Shown: positions 22,169 through 36,100, numbered from the stretch's first letter. The stretch: DNA of 64,000 bases from Clusia tigrina (GCA_920105625.2 OV050032.1:131407897-131471896), one strand, 5' to 3'. The notes: a model not told the origin generated them from the letters alone. Translations and numbers: made by a program.

Positions 22169-22657
22169 ACCTGAATGGCAAAAAGTGGTGGTCCGGTAGT
22201 TGGGTGAGACACGCCAACTATGGAAATAAACTTTAAAATTAATTTAAACAATATTTTTGTAAATTTAAAAATTTTCCATACAAAAAAACTAAGATAAGAT
22301 GTTACCGCCAAGAAATCTATATAGTTGGTCGACCTGAATGGCAAAAAGTGGTGGTTTGGTAGTTGAGTGGGGCCCTCCATCTAATGATATGAACTTAAAT
22401 ATCAATTAAAACAATATTTTGGTAAATTTAAAAATTTTCCATACAAAAAAACTAAGATAAGATGTTACCGCCAAGAAATCTATATAGTTGGTCGTCCTGA
22501 ATGGCAAAAAGTGGTGGTTTGGTAGTTGAGTGGGGCCCTCCAACTAATGATATGAACTTAAATATCAATTAAAACAATATTTTTGTAAATTTAAAAATTT
22601 TCCATACAAAAAAACTAAGATGAGATGTTACCGCCAAGAAATCTATATAGTTGGTCG
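22169..22657. repeat. 163-bp spacer monomer triplet before tag 6
   Basis: L-leading kind, although it precedes an S spacer. Private changes: CCCTCCATCTAATG (~22373, shared with the triplet at 61006), GGTCGTCCTG (~22491) and AAGATGAGATG (~22617). Confidence 0.93.
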
Positions 22658-22665
22658 ACCTGGTT

Positions 22666-22729
22666 GTAAGTGGTAGAGCAGCTGCCATACTGCGATCCAC
22701 TGAAGCTTATCCTTTGCTTGACGATTCGA
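22666..22729 (+). pseudogene. 28S rRNA 3'-terminal fragment (tag 6)
   Basis: 64-bp 28S 3'-end copy opening the second long unit (8.2 kb). Confidence 0.82.
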
Positions 22730-22861
22730 GAAAAAAAAATCGAAAAAAATTTTATATGTAAATAAATACCATTATATATATATATAAGATATTATTATAT
22801 ATTTATTATACTCCTACAAATCATCATCGTGTTTGTATTGTGTATATAATATTATATAATA

Positions 22862-22896
<35 letters not shown>

Positions 22897-23083
22897 ATGG
22901 ATGCTGAGATGATGTATATTTTTTATATATATATATATAAAATAATATTAATTATTTATATATATAATGTCTATAATATATATTATTTTATAATACATAT
23001 AATACTACTTTATTGTATTTATATAATATTTTTTGGATATTATATAAACCGAATATGTGAGATATATAGATTATGCTATATAT
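22730..23083. repeat. AT-rich spacer, short TA tract, S type
   Basis: S-type with AATTTTATATG and a second TA tract of ~17 bp (about 22924-22940). One private change, TATAAACCGAAT. Confidence 0.85.
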
Positions 23084-24595
23084 GTCCACTTGGGTGTGCT
23101 AATTATAAGTCCCACCTAGGTGTGCTAATTATAAGTCCTACCTTGGTGTGCTAATTATAAGTCCCAACAAGGTGTGCTAATTATAAGTCCCTTTTGGGTG
23201 TGTGTCAATTTAAAGTGAGAAATCTAAAAATTTTTTCGATACCAATGTTGGAATTAATTTACACAATGGTGGAATTAATTTACACAATGTTGGAATTAAT
23301 TTACACAATGTTGGAATTAATTTACACAATTAACTTGGAATTAATTTGGACAATTTTGTTGGAATTAATTTGGACAGTTTTTGTGTAAATTTCAAAATTC
23401 TATCGTTGCTATTTCATCTGGGTGTGCTAATTATAAGTCCCAACAAGGTGTGCTAATTATAAATCCACTTGGGTGTGCTATTTATAAGTCCACTTGGGTG
23501 TGCTAATTATAAGTCCCAACAAGGTGTGCTAATTATAAGTCCCATTTGGGTGTGTGTCAATTTAATGTGAGAAAACTAAAAATTTTTTCGCCATGAATGT
23601 TGGAATTAATTTACACAACTAACTTGGAATTAATCTGGACAATTTTGTTGGAATTAATTTGGACAGTTTTTGTGTAAATTTCAAAATTCTATCGTTGCTA
23701 TTTCATCTCGGTGTGCTAATTATATGTCCCAACAAGGTGTGCTAATTATAAGTCCCACCTAGGTGTGCTAATTATAAGTCCTACCTTGGTGTGCTAATTA
23801 TAAGTCCCATTTGGATGTGTGTCAATTTAAAGTGAGAAATCCAACATTTTTTCGATATCAATGTTGGAATTAATTTACACAATTAACTTGGAATTAATCT
23901 GGACAATTTTGTTGGAATTAATTTGGACAGTTTTTGTGGAAATTTCTAAATTCTATCGTTGCTATTTCATCTTGGTGTGCTAATTATAAGTCCCAACAAG
24001 GTGTGCTAATTATATGTCCACTTTGGTGTGCTATTTATATGTCCCACCTAGGTGTGCTAATTATAAGTCCCATTTGGGTGTGTGTCAATTTAATGTGAGA
24101 AAACTAAAAATTTTTTCACTTTGAATGTTGGAATTAATTTACACAATTAACTTGGAATTAATCTGGACAATTTTGTTGGAATTAATTTGGACAGTTTTTG
24201 TGTAAATTTCAAAATTCTATCGTTGCTATTTCATCTGGGTGTGCTAATTATAAGTCCCAACAAGGTGTGCTAATTATAAGTCCCACCGAGGTGTGCTAAT
24301 TATAAGTCCTACCTTGGTGTGCTAATTATAAGTCCCATTTGGGTGTGTGTCAATTTAATGTGAGAAATCTAAAAATTTTTTCGCTATGAATGTTGGAATT
24401 AATTTACACAATTAACTTGGAATTAATCTGGACAATTTTGTTGGAATTAATTTGGACAGTTTTTGTGTAAATTTCAAAATTCTATCGTTGCTATTTCATC
24501 TCGGTGTGCTATTTATAAGTCCCAACTAGGTGTGCTAATTATAAGTCCACTTGGGAGTGCTAATTATAAGTCCCAACAAGGTGTGCTAATTATAA
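23084..24595. repeat. Minisatellite and module block, E-A-B-C-D
   Basis: Complete set, with AATTATATGTCCCAAC at ~23720 linking it to the blocks at 10216 and 61915. Confidence 0.9.
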
Positions 24596-26310
24596 TTCGG
24601 TGTTATTATTATAATTAAAATTTGGTATAACTCCAACACTCAGTATGATCCAATTCAAGGACATATCCAGGTGGGGAGTTTGACTGAGGCGGTACATCTC
24701 TCAAATAATAACGGAGGTGTGCTAATTATAAGTCCCAACAAGGTGTGCTAGTTGGGACTTAGTGCTCAGTATGATCCAATCCAAAGGACATATCCAGGTT
24801 GGGAGTTTGACGGAGGCGGTACATCTCTCAAATAATAACGGAGGTGTGCTAATTATAAGTCCCAACAAGGTGTGCTAATTATAATTCGGTGTTATTATTA
24901 TAATTAAAATTTGGTATAACTCCAACACTCAGTATGATCCAATCCAAAGGACATATCCAGGTGGGGAGTTTGACTGAGGCGGTACATCTCTCAAATAATA
25001 ACGGAGGTGTGCTAATTATAAGTCCCAACAAGGTGTGCTAATTATAATTCGGTGTTATTATTATAATTAAAATTTGGTATAACTCCAACACTCAGTATGA
25101 TCCAATTCAAGGACATATCCAGGTGGGGAGTTTGACTGAGGCGGTACATCTCTCAAATAATAACGGAGGTGTGCTAATTATAAGTCCCAACAAGGTGTGC
25201 TAATTATAATTCGGTGTTATTATTATAATTAAAATTTGGTATAACTCCAACACTCAGTATGATCCAATTCAAGGACATATCCAGGTGGGGAGTTTGACTG
25301 AGGCGGTACATCTCTCAAATAATAACGGAGGTGTGCTAATTATAAGTCCCAACAAGGTGTGCTAATTATAATTCGGTGTTATTATTATAATTAAAATTTG
25401 GTATAACTCCAACACTCAGTATGATCCAATTCAAGGACATATCCAGGTGGGGAGTTTGACTGAGGCGGTACATCTCTCAAATAATAACGGAGGTGTGCTA
25501 ATTATAAGTCCCAACAAGGTGTGCTAATTATAATTTGGTGTTATTATTATAATTAAAATTTGGTATAACTCCAACACTCAGTATGATCCAATCCAAAGGA
25601 CATATCCAGGTGGGGAGTTTGACTGAGGCGGTACATCTCTCAAATAATAACGGAGGTGTGCTAATTATAAGTCCCAACAAGGTGTGCTAATTATAATTCG
25701 GTGTTATTATTATAATTAAAATTTGGTATAACTCCAACACTCAGTATGATCCAATTCAAGGACATATCCAGGTGGGGAGTTTGACTGAGGCGGTACATCT
25801 CTCAAATAATAACGGAGGTGTGCTAATTATAAGTCCCAACAAGGTGTGCTAATTATAATTCGGTGTTATTATTATAATTAAAATTTGGTATAACTCCAAC
25901 ACTCAGTATGATCCAATCCAAAGGACATATCCAGGTGGGGAGTTTGATTGTGGCGGTACATCTCTCAAATAATAACGGAGGTGTGCTAATTAAAAGTCCC
26001 ACCTAGGTGTGCTAATTATAATTCGGTGTTATTATTATATTTAAAATTTGGTATAACTCCAACACTCAGTATGATCCAATCCAAAGGACATATCCAGGTG
26101 GGGAGTTTGACTGAGGCGGTACATCTCTCAAATAATAACGGAGGTGTGCTAATTATAAGTCCCAACAAGGTGTGCTAATTATAATTCGGTGTTATTATTA
26201 TAATTAAAATTTGGTATAACTCCAACACTCAGTATGATCCAATCCAAAGGACATATCCAGGTGGGGAGTTTGACTGAGGCGATACATCTCTCAAATGATA
26301 ACGGAGGTGT
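24596..26310 (+). repeat. Domain-V 28S monomer array 6a (about 11 monomers)
   Basis: Hairpin monomer second (24729-24761). Includes one AATTTGGTG variant (~25531), a GATTGTGGCGG monomer (~25946) followed by AATTAAAAGTCCCACC, and a last monomer with GGCGATACATC. Confidence 0.9.
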
Positions 26311-27191
26311 GCTAATTATAAGTCCCAACAAGGTGTGCTAATTATAAGTCCCACCTAGGTGTGCTAATTATAAGTCCTACCTTGGTGTGCTAATTATAAG
26401 TCCCATTTGGATGTGTGTCAATTTAAAGTGAGAAATCCAACATTTTTTCGATATCAATGTTGGAATTAATTTACACAATTAACTTGGAATTAATCTGGAC
26501 AATTTTGTTGGAATTAATTTGGACAGTTTTTGTGGAAATTTCTAAATTCTATCGTTGCTATTTCATCTTGGTGTGCTAATTATAAGTCCCAACAAGGTGT
26601 GCTAATTATATGTCCACTTTGGTGTGCTATTTATATGTCCCACCTAGGTGTGCTAATTATAAGTCCCATTTGGGTGTGTGTCAATTTAATGTGAGAAAAC
26701 TAAAAATTTTTTCACTTTGAATGTTGGAATTAATTTACACAATTAACTTGGAATTAATCTGGACAATTTTGTTGGAATTAATTTGGACAGTTTTTGTGTA
26801 AATTTCAAAATTCTATCGTTGCTATTTCATCTGGGTGTGCTAATTATAAGTCCCAACAAGGTGTGCTAATTATAAGTCCCACCGAGGTGTGCTAATTATA
26901 AGTCCTACCTTGGTGTGCTAATTATAAGTCCCATTTGGGTGTGTGTCAATTTAATGTGAGAAATCTAAAAATTTTTTCGCTATGAATGTTGGAATTAATT
27001 TACACAATTAACTTGGAATTAATCTGGACAATTTTGTTGGAATTAATTTGGACAGTTTTTGTGTAAATTTCAAAATTCTATCGTTGCTATTTCATCTCGG
27101 TGTGCTATTTATAAGTCCCAACTAGGTGTGCTAATTATAAGTCCACTTGGGAGTGCTAATTATAAGTCCCAACAAGGTGTGCTAATTATAA
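26311..27191. repeat. Minisatellite and module block, B-C-D
   Basis: Internal block restarting at B, the same arrangement as 13771-14648, 36351-37236 and 57321-58206. Confidence 0.9.
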
Positions 27192-27930
27192 TTCGGTGTT
27201 ATTATTATAATTAAAATTTGGTATAACTCCAACACTCAGTATGATCCAATTCAAGGACATATCCAGGTGGGGAGTTTGACTGAGGCGGTACATCTCTCAA
27301 ATAATAACGGAGGTGTGCTAATTATAAGTCCCAACAAGGTGTGCTAGTTGGGACTTAGTGCTCAGTATGATCCAATCCAAAGGACATATCCAGGTTGGGA
27401 GTTTGGCTGAGGCGGTACATCTCTCAAATAATAACGGAGGTGTGCTAATTATAAGTCCCAACAAGGTGTGCTAATTATAATTCGGTGTTATTATTATAAT
27501 TAAAATTTGGTATAACTCCAACACTCAGTATGATCCAATCCAAAGGACATATCCAGGTGGGGAGTTTGACTGAGGCGGTACATCTCTCAAATAATAACGG
27601 AGGTGTGCTAATTATAAGTCCCAACAAGGTGTGCTAATTATAATTCGGTGTTATTATTATAATTGAAATTTGGTATAACTCCAACACTCAGTATGATCCA
27701 ATCCAAAGGACATATCCAGGTGGGGAGTTTGACTGAGGCGGTACATCTCTCAAATAATAACGGAGGTGTGCTAATTATAAGTCTCAACAAGGTGTGCTAA
27801 TTATAATTCGGTGTTATTATTATAATTAAAATTTGGTATAACTCCAACACTCAGTATGATCCAATCCAAAGGACATATCCAGGTTGGGAGTTTGACTGAG
27901 GCGGTACATCTCTCAAATAATAACGGAGGT
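27192..27930 (+). repeat. Domain-V 28S monomer array 6b (5 monomers)
   Basis: Hairpin monomer second (27325-27357), carrying GTTTGGCTGAGG. The last monomer runs into GGAGGTCTGC (~27926), a variant shared with the end of array 7b. Confidence 0.9.
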
Positions 27931-28580
27931 CTGCTAATTATAAGTCCCAACAAGGTGTGCTAATTATAAGTCCCACCTAGGAGTGCTAATTATAAGTCCT
28001 ACCTTGGTGTGCTAATTATAAGTCCCATTTGGGTGTGTGTCAATTTAATGTGAGAAAACTAAAAATTTTTTCGCCATGAATGTTGGAATTAATTTACACA
28101 ACTAACTTGGAATTAATCTGGACAATTTTGTTGGAATTAATTTGGACAGTTTTTGTGTAAATTTCAAAATTCTATCGTTGCTATTTCATCTCGGTGTGCT
28201 ATTTATAAGTCCCAACTAGGTGTGCTAATTATAAGTCCACTTGGGAGTGCTAATTATAAGTCCCACCTAGGTGTGCTAATTATAAGTCCAAACAAGGTGT
28301 GCTAATTATAAGTCCCACCTAGGTGTGCTAATTATAAGTCCCACCTAGGTGTGCTAATTATAAGTCCCAACAAGGTGTGCTAATTATAAGTCCCATTTGG
28401 GTGTGTGTCATTTTAAAGTGAGAAATCTAAAAATTTTTTCGATACCAATGTTGGAATTAATTTACACAATGTTGGAATTAATTTACACAATGTTGGAATT
28501 AATTTACACAATGTTGGAATTAATTTACACAATTAACTTGGAATTAATTTGGACAATTTTGTTGGAATTAATTTGGACAG
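27931..28580. repeat. Minisatellite and module block, A-E (reversed order)
   Basis: Module A is followed by 26-bp copies (several CACCTA type, one AGTCCAAACAAGG) and then an E module with four 21-bp repeats. Order A before E is the reverse of the normal set. The E module breaks off at TTTGGACAG, where an extended 28S piece begins. Confidence 0.88.
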
Positions 28581-28627
28581 TTTGTTATATAATTGTAAAC
28601 AAGTTTTTAATAAAAATGATAGCATGT
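28581..28627 (+). pseudogene. Extended upstream 28S domain-V fragment (copy 1)
   Basis: 47 bp (TTTGTTATATAATTGTAAAC ... ATAGCATGT) that continue the 28S homology upstream of the usual monomer edge, resembling the AT-rich expansion segment in fly 28S. Found three times only, always fused to an E module on the left. Confidence 0.7.
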
Positions 28628-29690
28628 CGGTGTTATTATTATAATTAAAATTTGGTATAACTCCAACACTCAGTATGATCCAATCCAAAGTACCGCCTCA
28701 GTTTGACTGAAGCGGTACATCTCTCAAATAATAACGGAGGTGTGCTAATTATAAGTCCCAACAAGGTGTGCTAATTATAATTCGGTGTTATTATTATAAT
28801 TAAAATTTGGTATAACTCCAACACTCAGTATGATCCAATTCAAGGACATATCCAGGTGGGGAGTTTGACTGAGGCGGTACATCTCTCAAATAATAACGGA
28901 GGTGTGCTAATTATAAGTCCCAACAAGGTGTGCTAATTATAATTCGGTGTTATTATTATAATTAAAATTTGGTATAACTCCAACACTCAGTATGATCCAA
29001 TCCAAAGGACATATCCAGGTGGGGAGTTTGACTGAGGCGGTACATCTCTCAAATAATAACGGAGGTGTGCTAATTATAAGTCCCACCTAGGTGTGCTAAT
29101 TATAATTCGGTGTTATTATTATAATTAAAATTTGGTATAACTCCAACACTCAGTATGATCCAATCCAAAGGACATATCCAGGTGGGGAGTTTGACTGAGG
29201 TGGTACATCTCTCAAATAATAACGGAGGTGTGCTAATTATAAGTCCCAACAAGGTGTGCTAATTATAATTCGGTGTTATTATTATAATTAAAATTTGGTA
29301 TAACTCCAACACTCAGTATGATCCAATCCAAAGGACATATCCAGGTTGGGAGTTTGACTGAGGCGGTACATCTCTCAAATAATAACGGAGGTGTGCTAAT
29401 TATAATTCGGTGTTATTATTATAATTAAAATTTGGTATAACTCCAACACTCAGTATGATCCAATCCAAAGGACATATCCAGGTGGGGAGTTTGACTGAGG
29501 CGGTACATCTCTCAAATAATAACGGAGGTGTGCTAATTATAAGTCCCAACAAGGTGTGCTAATTATAATTCGGTGTTATTATTATAATTAAAATTTGGTA
29601 TAACTCCAACACTCAGTATGATCCAATCCAAAGGACATATCCAGGTGGGGAGTTTGACTGAGGCGGTACATCTCTCAAATAATAACGGAG
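28628..29690 (+). repeat. Domain-V 28S monomer array 6c, foldback start (7 monomers)
   Basis: The first monomer lacks the GGACATATCCAGGTGGGG part and instead has an inverted copy, forming the palindrome 28690-28718 (arms GTACCGCCTCAGT and ACTGAAGCGGTAC, one mismatch). One monomer (~29390) lacks the AAGTCCCAACAAGG link and is shorter. One has GAGGTGGTACATC (~29199). Confidence 0.88.
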
Positions 29691-30049
29691 GTGTGCTAAT
29701 TATAAGACCCACCTAGGTGTGCTAATTATAAGTGCCAACAAGGTGTGCTAATTATATATCCACTTTGGTGTGCTATTTATATGTCCAACCTAGGTGTGCT
29801 AATTATAAGTCCCATTTGGGTGTGTGTCAATTTAAAGTGAGAAATCTACAAATTTTTTCGCTTTGAATGTTTTAATTAATTTACACAACTAACTTGGAAT
29901 TAATCTAGACAATTTTGTTGGAATTAATTTGGACAGTTTTTGTGTAAATTTCAAAATTCTATCGTTGCTATTTCATCTGAGTGTGCTAATTATAAGTCCC
30001 AACTAGGTGTGTATGTTACTTAAATATGAGAAATCTATACATTTACTCG
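29691..30049. repeat. Diverged C-like module and odd junction
   Basis: 26-bp copies with AAGACCCACC and AAGTGCCAAC, then one diverged C-like module (TCGCTTTGAATG, TTTTAATTAATTTACAC, AATCTAGAC). It is followed by a stretch found only once, about 30007-30045 (GTGTATGTTACTTAAATATG), that leads into the spacer monomers. A related module recurs at 39757. Confidence 0.85.
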
Positions 30050-30863
30050 ACCTGAATGGCAAAAAGTGGTGGTCCGGTAGTTGGGTGAGACACGCCAACT
30101 ATGGAAATAAACTTTAAAATTAATTTAAACAATATTTTTGTAAATTTAAAAATTTTCCATACAAAAAAACTAAGATAAGATGTTACCGCCAAGAAATCTA
30201 TACATTTACTCGACCTGAATGGCAAAAAGTGGTGGTTTGGTAGTTGAGTGGGCCCTCCAACTAATGATATGAACTTAAATATCAATTAAAACAATATTTT
30301 GGTAAATTTAAAAATTTTCCATACAAAAAAACTAAGATAAGATGTTACCGCCAAGAAATCTATATATTTTGTCGACCTGAATGGCAAAAAGTGGTGGTTT
30401 GGTAGTTGAGTGGGGCCCTCCAACTAATGATATGAACTTAAATATCAATTAAAACAATATTTTTGTAAATTTAAAAATTTTCCATACAAAAAAACTAAGA
30501 TAAGATGTTACCGCCAAGAAATCTATATAGTTGGTCGACCTGAATGGCAAAAAGTGGTGGTTTGGTAGTTGAGTGGGGCCCTCCAACTAATGATATGAAC
30601 TTAAATATCAATTAAAACAATATTTTGGTAAATTTAAAAATTTTCCATACAAAAAAACTAAGATAAGATGTTACCGCCAAGAAATCTATATAGTGGGTCG
30701 ACCTGAATGGCAAAAAGTTGTGGTTTGGTAGTTGAGTGGGGCCCTCCAAGTAATGATATGAAGTTAAATATCAATTAAAACAATATTTTTGTAAATTGAA
30801 AAATTTTTCATACAAAAAAACTAAGATAAGATGTTACCGCCAAGAAATCTATATAGTTGGTCG
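30050..30863. repeat. 163-bp spacer monomer pentamer before tag 7
   Basis: Five copies instead of three (starts about 30050, 30213, 30375, 30538, 30701). Copies 1-2 are joined by CTATACATTTACTCG and copy 3 is preceded by TATATTTTGTCG. The last two carry the S-leading markers AGTGGGTCG and AAGTTGTGG. It looks like a pair fused to a triplet. Confidence 0.92.
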
Positions 30864-30871
30864 ACCTGGTT

Positions 30872-30935
30872 GGAAGTGGTAGAGCAGCTGCCATACTGCG
30901 ATCCACTGAAGCTTATCCTTTGCTTGACGATTCGA
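30872..30935 (+). pseudogene. 28S rRNA 3'-terminal fragment (tag 7)
   Basis: 64-bp copy with a substitution near its left edge (GTTGGAAGTGG for GTTGTAAGTGG), which removes the TA used as the transposon target in tag 5. Confidence 0.82.
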
Positions 30936-31285
30936 GAAAAAAAAATCGAAAAAAATTGTATATGTAAATAAATACCATTATATATATATAAGATATTATT
31001 ATATATTTATTATACTCCTACAAATCATCATCGTGTTTGTATTGTGTATATAATATTATATAATATACTATATATATATATATATATATATATTGTATGG
31101 ATGCTGAGATGATGTATATTTTTTATATATATATATATATAAAATAATATTAATTATTTATATATATAATGTCTATAATATATATTATTTTATAATACAT
31201 ATAATACTACTTTATTGTATTTATATAATATTTTTTGGATATTATATAAATCGAATATGTGAGATATATAGATTATGCTATATAT
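30936..31285. repeat. AT-rich spacer, intermediate type
   Basis: L-like start (AATTGTATATG) with short TA tracts (second ~31124-31141), so another L/S recombinant; at 350 bp it is among the shortest spacers. Confidence 0.85.
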
Positions 31286-33175
31286 GTCCACTTGGGTGTG
31301 CTAATTATAAGTCAGACCTAGGTGTGCTAATTATAAGTCCTACCTTGGTGTGCTAATTATAAGTCCCAACAAGGTGTGCTAATTATAAGTCCCTTTTGGG
31401 TGTGTGTCAATTTAAAGTGAGAAATCTAAACATTTTTTCGATACCAATGTTGGAATTAATTTACACAATGGTGGAATTAATTTACACAATGTTGGAATTA
31501 ATTTACACAATGTTGGAATTAATTTACACAATTAACTTGGAATTAATTTGGACAATTTTGTTGGAATTAATTTGGACAGTTTTTGTGTAAATTTCAAAAT
31601 TCTATCGTTGCTATTTCATCTGGGTGTGCTAATTATAAGTCCCAACAAGGTGTGCTAATTATAAATCCACTTGGGTGTGCTATTTATAAGTCCACTTGGG
31701 TGTGCTAATTATAAGTCCCAACAAGGTGTGCTAATTATAAGTCCCATTTGGGTGTGTGTCAATTTAATGTGAGAAAACTAAAAATTTTTTCGCCATGAAT
31801 GTTGGAATTAATTTACACAACTAACTTGGAATTAATCTGGACAATTTTGTTGGAATTAATTTGGACAGTTTTTGTGTAAATTTCAAAATTCTACCGTTGC
31901 TATTTCATCTCGGTGTGCTAATTATAAGTCCCAACAAGGTGTGCTAATTATAAGTCCCACCTAGGTGTGCTAATTTTAAGTCCTACCTTGGTGTGCTAAT
32001 TATAAGTCCCATTTGGATGTGTGTCAATTTAAAGTGAGAAATCCAACATTTTTTCGATATCAATGTTGGAATTAATTTACACAATTAACTTGGAATTAAT
32101 CTGGACAATTTTGTTGGAATTAATTTGGACAGTTTTTGTGGAAATTTCTAAATTCTATCGTTGCTATTTCATCTTGGTGTGCTAATTATAAGTCCCAACA
32201 AGGTGTGCTAATTATATGTCCACTTTGGTGTGCTATTTATATGTCCCACCTAGGTGTGCTAATTATAAGTCCCATTTGGGTGTGTGTCAATTTAATGTGA
32301 GAAAACTAAAAATTTTTTCACTTTGAATGTTGGACTTAATTTACACAATTAACTTGGAATTAATCTGGACAATTTTGTTGGAATTAATTTGGACAGTTTT
32401 TGTGTAAATTTCAAAATTCTATCGTTGCTATTTCATCTGGGTGTGCTAATTAAAAGTCCCAACAAGGTGTGCTAATTATAAGTCCCACCGAGGTGTGCTA
32501 ATTATAAGTCCTACCTTGGTGTGCTAATTATAAGTCCCAACAAGGTGTGCTAATTATAAGTCCCATTTGGGTGTGTGTCAATTTAAAGTGAGAAATCTAA
32601 AAATTTTTTCGATACCAATGTTGGAATTAATTTACACAATGGTGGAATTAATTTACACAATGTTGGAATTAATTTACACAATGTTGGAATTAATTTACAC
32701 AATTAACTTGGAATTAATTTGGACAATTTTGTTGGAATTAATTTGGACAGTTTTTGTGTAAATTTCAAAATTCTATCGTTGCTATTTCATCTGGGTGTGC
32801 TAATTATAAGTCCCAACAAGGTGTGCTAATTATAAATCCACTTGGGTGTGCTATTTATGAGTCCACTTGGGTGTGCTAATTATAAGTCCCAACAAGGTGT
32901 GCTAATTATAAGTCCCATTTGGGTGTGTGTCAATTTAATGTGAGAAATCTAAAAATTTTTTCGCTATGAATGTTGGAATTAATTTACACAATTAACTTGG
33001 AATTAATCTGGACAATTTTGTTGGAATTAATTTGGACAGTTTTTGTGTAAATTTCAAAATTCTATCGTTGCTATTTCATCTCGGTGTGCTATTTATAAGT
33101 CCCAACTAGGTGTGCTAATTATAAGTCCACTTGGGAGTGCTAATTATAAGTCCCAACAAGGTGTGCTAATTATAA
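31286..33175. repeat. Minisatellite and module block, E-A-B-C-E-D
   Basis: The largest module block. A second E module (from ~32563) is inserted between C and D, breaking the usual order. Variants: AAGTCAGACC (~31312), CTAAACATTTTTTCG (~31425), TTCTACCGTTGC (~31889), TTGGACTTAATTT (~32331). Confidence 0.9.
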
Positions 33176-36100
33176 TTCGGTGTTATTATTATAATTAAAA
33201 TTTGGTATAACTCCAACACTCAGTATGATCCAATTCAAGGACATATCCAGGTGGGGAGTTTGACTGAGGCGGTACATCTCTCAAATAATAACGGAGGTGT
33301 GCTAATTATAAGTCCCAACAAGGTGTGCTAGTTGGGACTTAGTGCTCAGTATGATCCAATCCAAAGGACATATCCAGGTTGGGAGTTTGACGGAGGCGGT
33401 ACATCTCTCAAATAATAACGGAGGTGTGCTAATTATAAGTCCCAACAAGGTGTGCTAATTATAATTCGGTGTTATTATTATAATTAAAATTTGGTATAAC
33501 TCCAACACTCAGTATGATCCAATCCAAAGGACATATCCAGGTGGGGAGTTTGACTGAGGCGGTACATCTCTCAAATAATAACGGAGGTGTGCTAATTATA
33601 AGTCCCAACAAGGTGTGCTAATTATAATTCGGTGTTATTATTATAATTAAAATTTGGTATAACTCCAACACTCAGTATGATCCAATTCAAGGACATATCC
33701 AGGTGGGGAGTTTGACTGAGGCGGTACATCTCTCAAATAATAACGGAGGTGTGCTAATTATAAGTCCCAACAAGGTGTGCTAATTATAATTCGGTGTTAT
33801 TATTATAATTAAAATTTGGTATAACTCCAACACTCAGTATGATCCAATTCAAGGACATATCCAGGTGGGGAGTTTGACTGAGGCGGTACATCTCTCAAAT
33901 AATAACGGAGGTGTGCTAATTATAAGTCCCAACAAGGTGTGCTAATTATAATTCGGTGTTATTATTATAATTAAAATTTGGTATAACTCCAACACTCAGT
34001 ATGATCCAATTCAAGGACATATCCAGGTGGGGAGTTTGACTGATGCGGTACATCTCTCAAATAATAACGGAGGTGTGCTAATTATAAGTCCCAACAAGGT
34101 GTGCTAATTATAATTCGGTGTTATTATTATAATTAAAATTTGGTATAACTCCAACACTCAGTATGATCCAATCCAAAGGACATATCCAGGTGGGGAGTTT
34201 GACCGTGGCGGTACATCTCTCAAATGATAACGGAGGTGTGCTAATTATAAGTCCCAACAAGGTGTGCTAATTATAATTCGGTGTTATTATTATAATTAAA
34301 ATTTGGTATAACTCCAAAACTCAGTATGATCCAATCCAAAGGACATATCCAGGTGGGGAGTTTGACTGAGGCGGTACATCTCTCAAATAATAACGGAGGT
34401 GTGCTAATTATAAGTCCCAACAAGGTGTGCTAATTATAATTCGGTGTTATTATTATAATTAAAATTTGGTATAACTCCAACACTCAGTATGATCCAATCC
34501 AAAGGACATATCCAGGTGGGGAGTTTGACTGAGGCGGTACATCTCTCAAATAATAACGGAGGTGTGCTAATTATAAGTCCCAACAAGGTGTGCTAATTAT
34601 AATTCGGTGTTATTATTATAATTAAAATTTGGTATAACTCCAACACTCAGTATGATCCAATTCAAGGACATATCCAGGTGGGGAGTTTGACTGAGGCGGT
34701 ACATCTCTCAAATAATAACGGAGGTGTGCTAATTATAAGTCCCAACAAGGTGTGCTAATTATAATTCGGTGTTATTATTATAATTAAAATTTGGTATAAC
34801 TCCAACACTCAGTATGATCCAATCCAAAGGACATATCCAGGTGGGGAGTTTGATTGTGGCGGTACATCTCTCAAATAATAACGGAGGTGTGCTAATTAAA
34901 AGTCCCACCTAGGTGTGCTAATTATAATTCGATGTTATTATTATATTTAAAATTTGGTATAACTCCAACACTCAGTATGATCCAATCCAAAGGACATATC
35001 CAGGTGGGGAGTTTGACTGAGGCGGTACATCTCTCAAATAATAACGGAGGTGTGCTAATTATAAGTCCCAACAAGGTGTGCTAATTATAATTCGGTGTTA
35101 TTATTATAATTAAAATTTGGTATAACTCCAAAACTCAGTATGATCCAATCCAAAGGACATATCCAGGTGGGGAGTTTGACTGAGGCGGTACATCTCTCAA
35201 ATAATAACGGAGGTGTGCTAATTATAAGTCCCAACAAGGTGTGCTAATTATAATTCGGTGTTATTATTATAATTAAAATTTGGTATAACTCCAACACTCA
35301 GTATGATCCAATTCAAGGACATATCCAGGTGGGGAGTTTGACTGATGCGGTACATCTCTCAAATAATAACGGAGGTGTGCTAATTATAAGTCCCAACAAT
35401 GTGTGCTAATTATAATTCGGTGTTATTATTATAATTAAAATTTGGTATAACTCCAACACTCAGTATGATCCAATCCAAAGGACATATCCAGGTGGGGAGT
35501 TTGATTGTGGCGGTACATCTCTCAAATAATAACGGAGGTGTGCTAATTAAAAGTCCCACCTAGATGTGCTAATTATAATTCGGTGTTATTATTATAATTA
35601 AAATTTGGTATAACTCCAACACTCAGTATGATCCAATCCAAAGGACATATCCAGGTGGGGAGTTTGACTGAGGCGGTACATCTCTCAAATGATAACGGAG
35701 GTGTGCTAATTATAAGTCCCAACAAGGTGTGCTAATTATAATTCGGTGTTATTATTATAATTAAAATTTGGTATAACTCCAACACTCAGTATGATCCAAT
35801 CCAAAGGACATATCCAGGTGGGGAGTTTGACTGAGGCGGTACATCTCTCAAATAATAACGGAGGTGTGCTAATTATAAGTCCCAACAAGGTGTGCTAATT
35901 ATAATTCGGTGTTATTATTATAATTAAAATTTGGTATAACTCCAACACTCAGTATGATCCAATTCAAGGACATATCCAGGTGGGGAGTTTGACTGAGGCG
36001 GTACATCTCTCAAATAATAACGGAGGTGTGCTAATTATAAGTCCCAACAAGGTGTGCTAATTATAATTCGGTGTTATTATTATAATTAAAATTTGGTATA

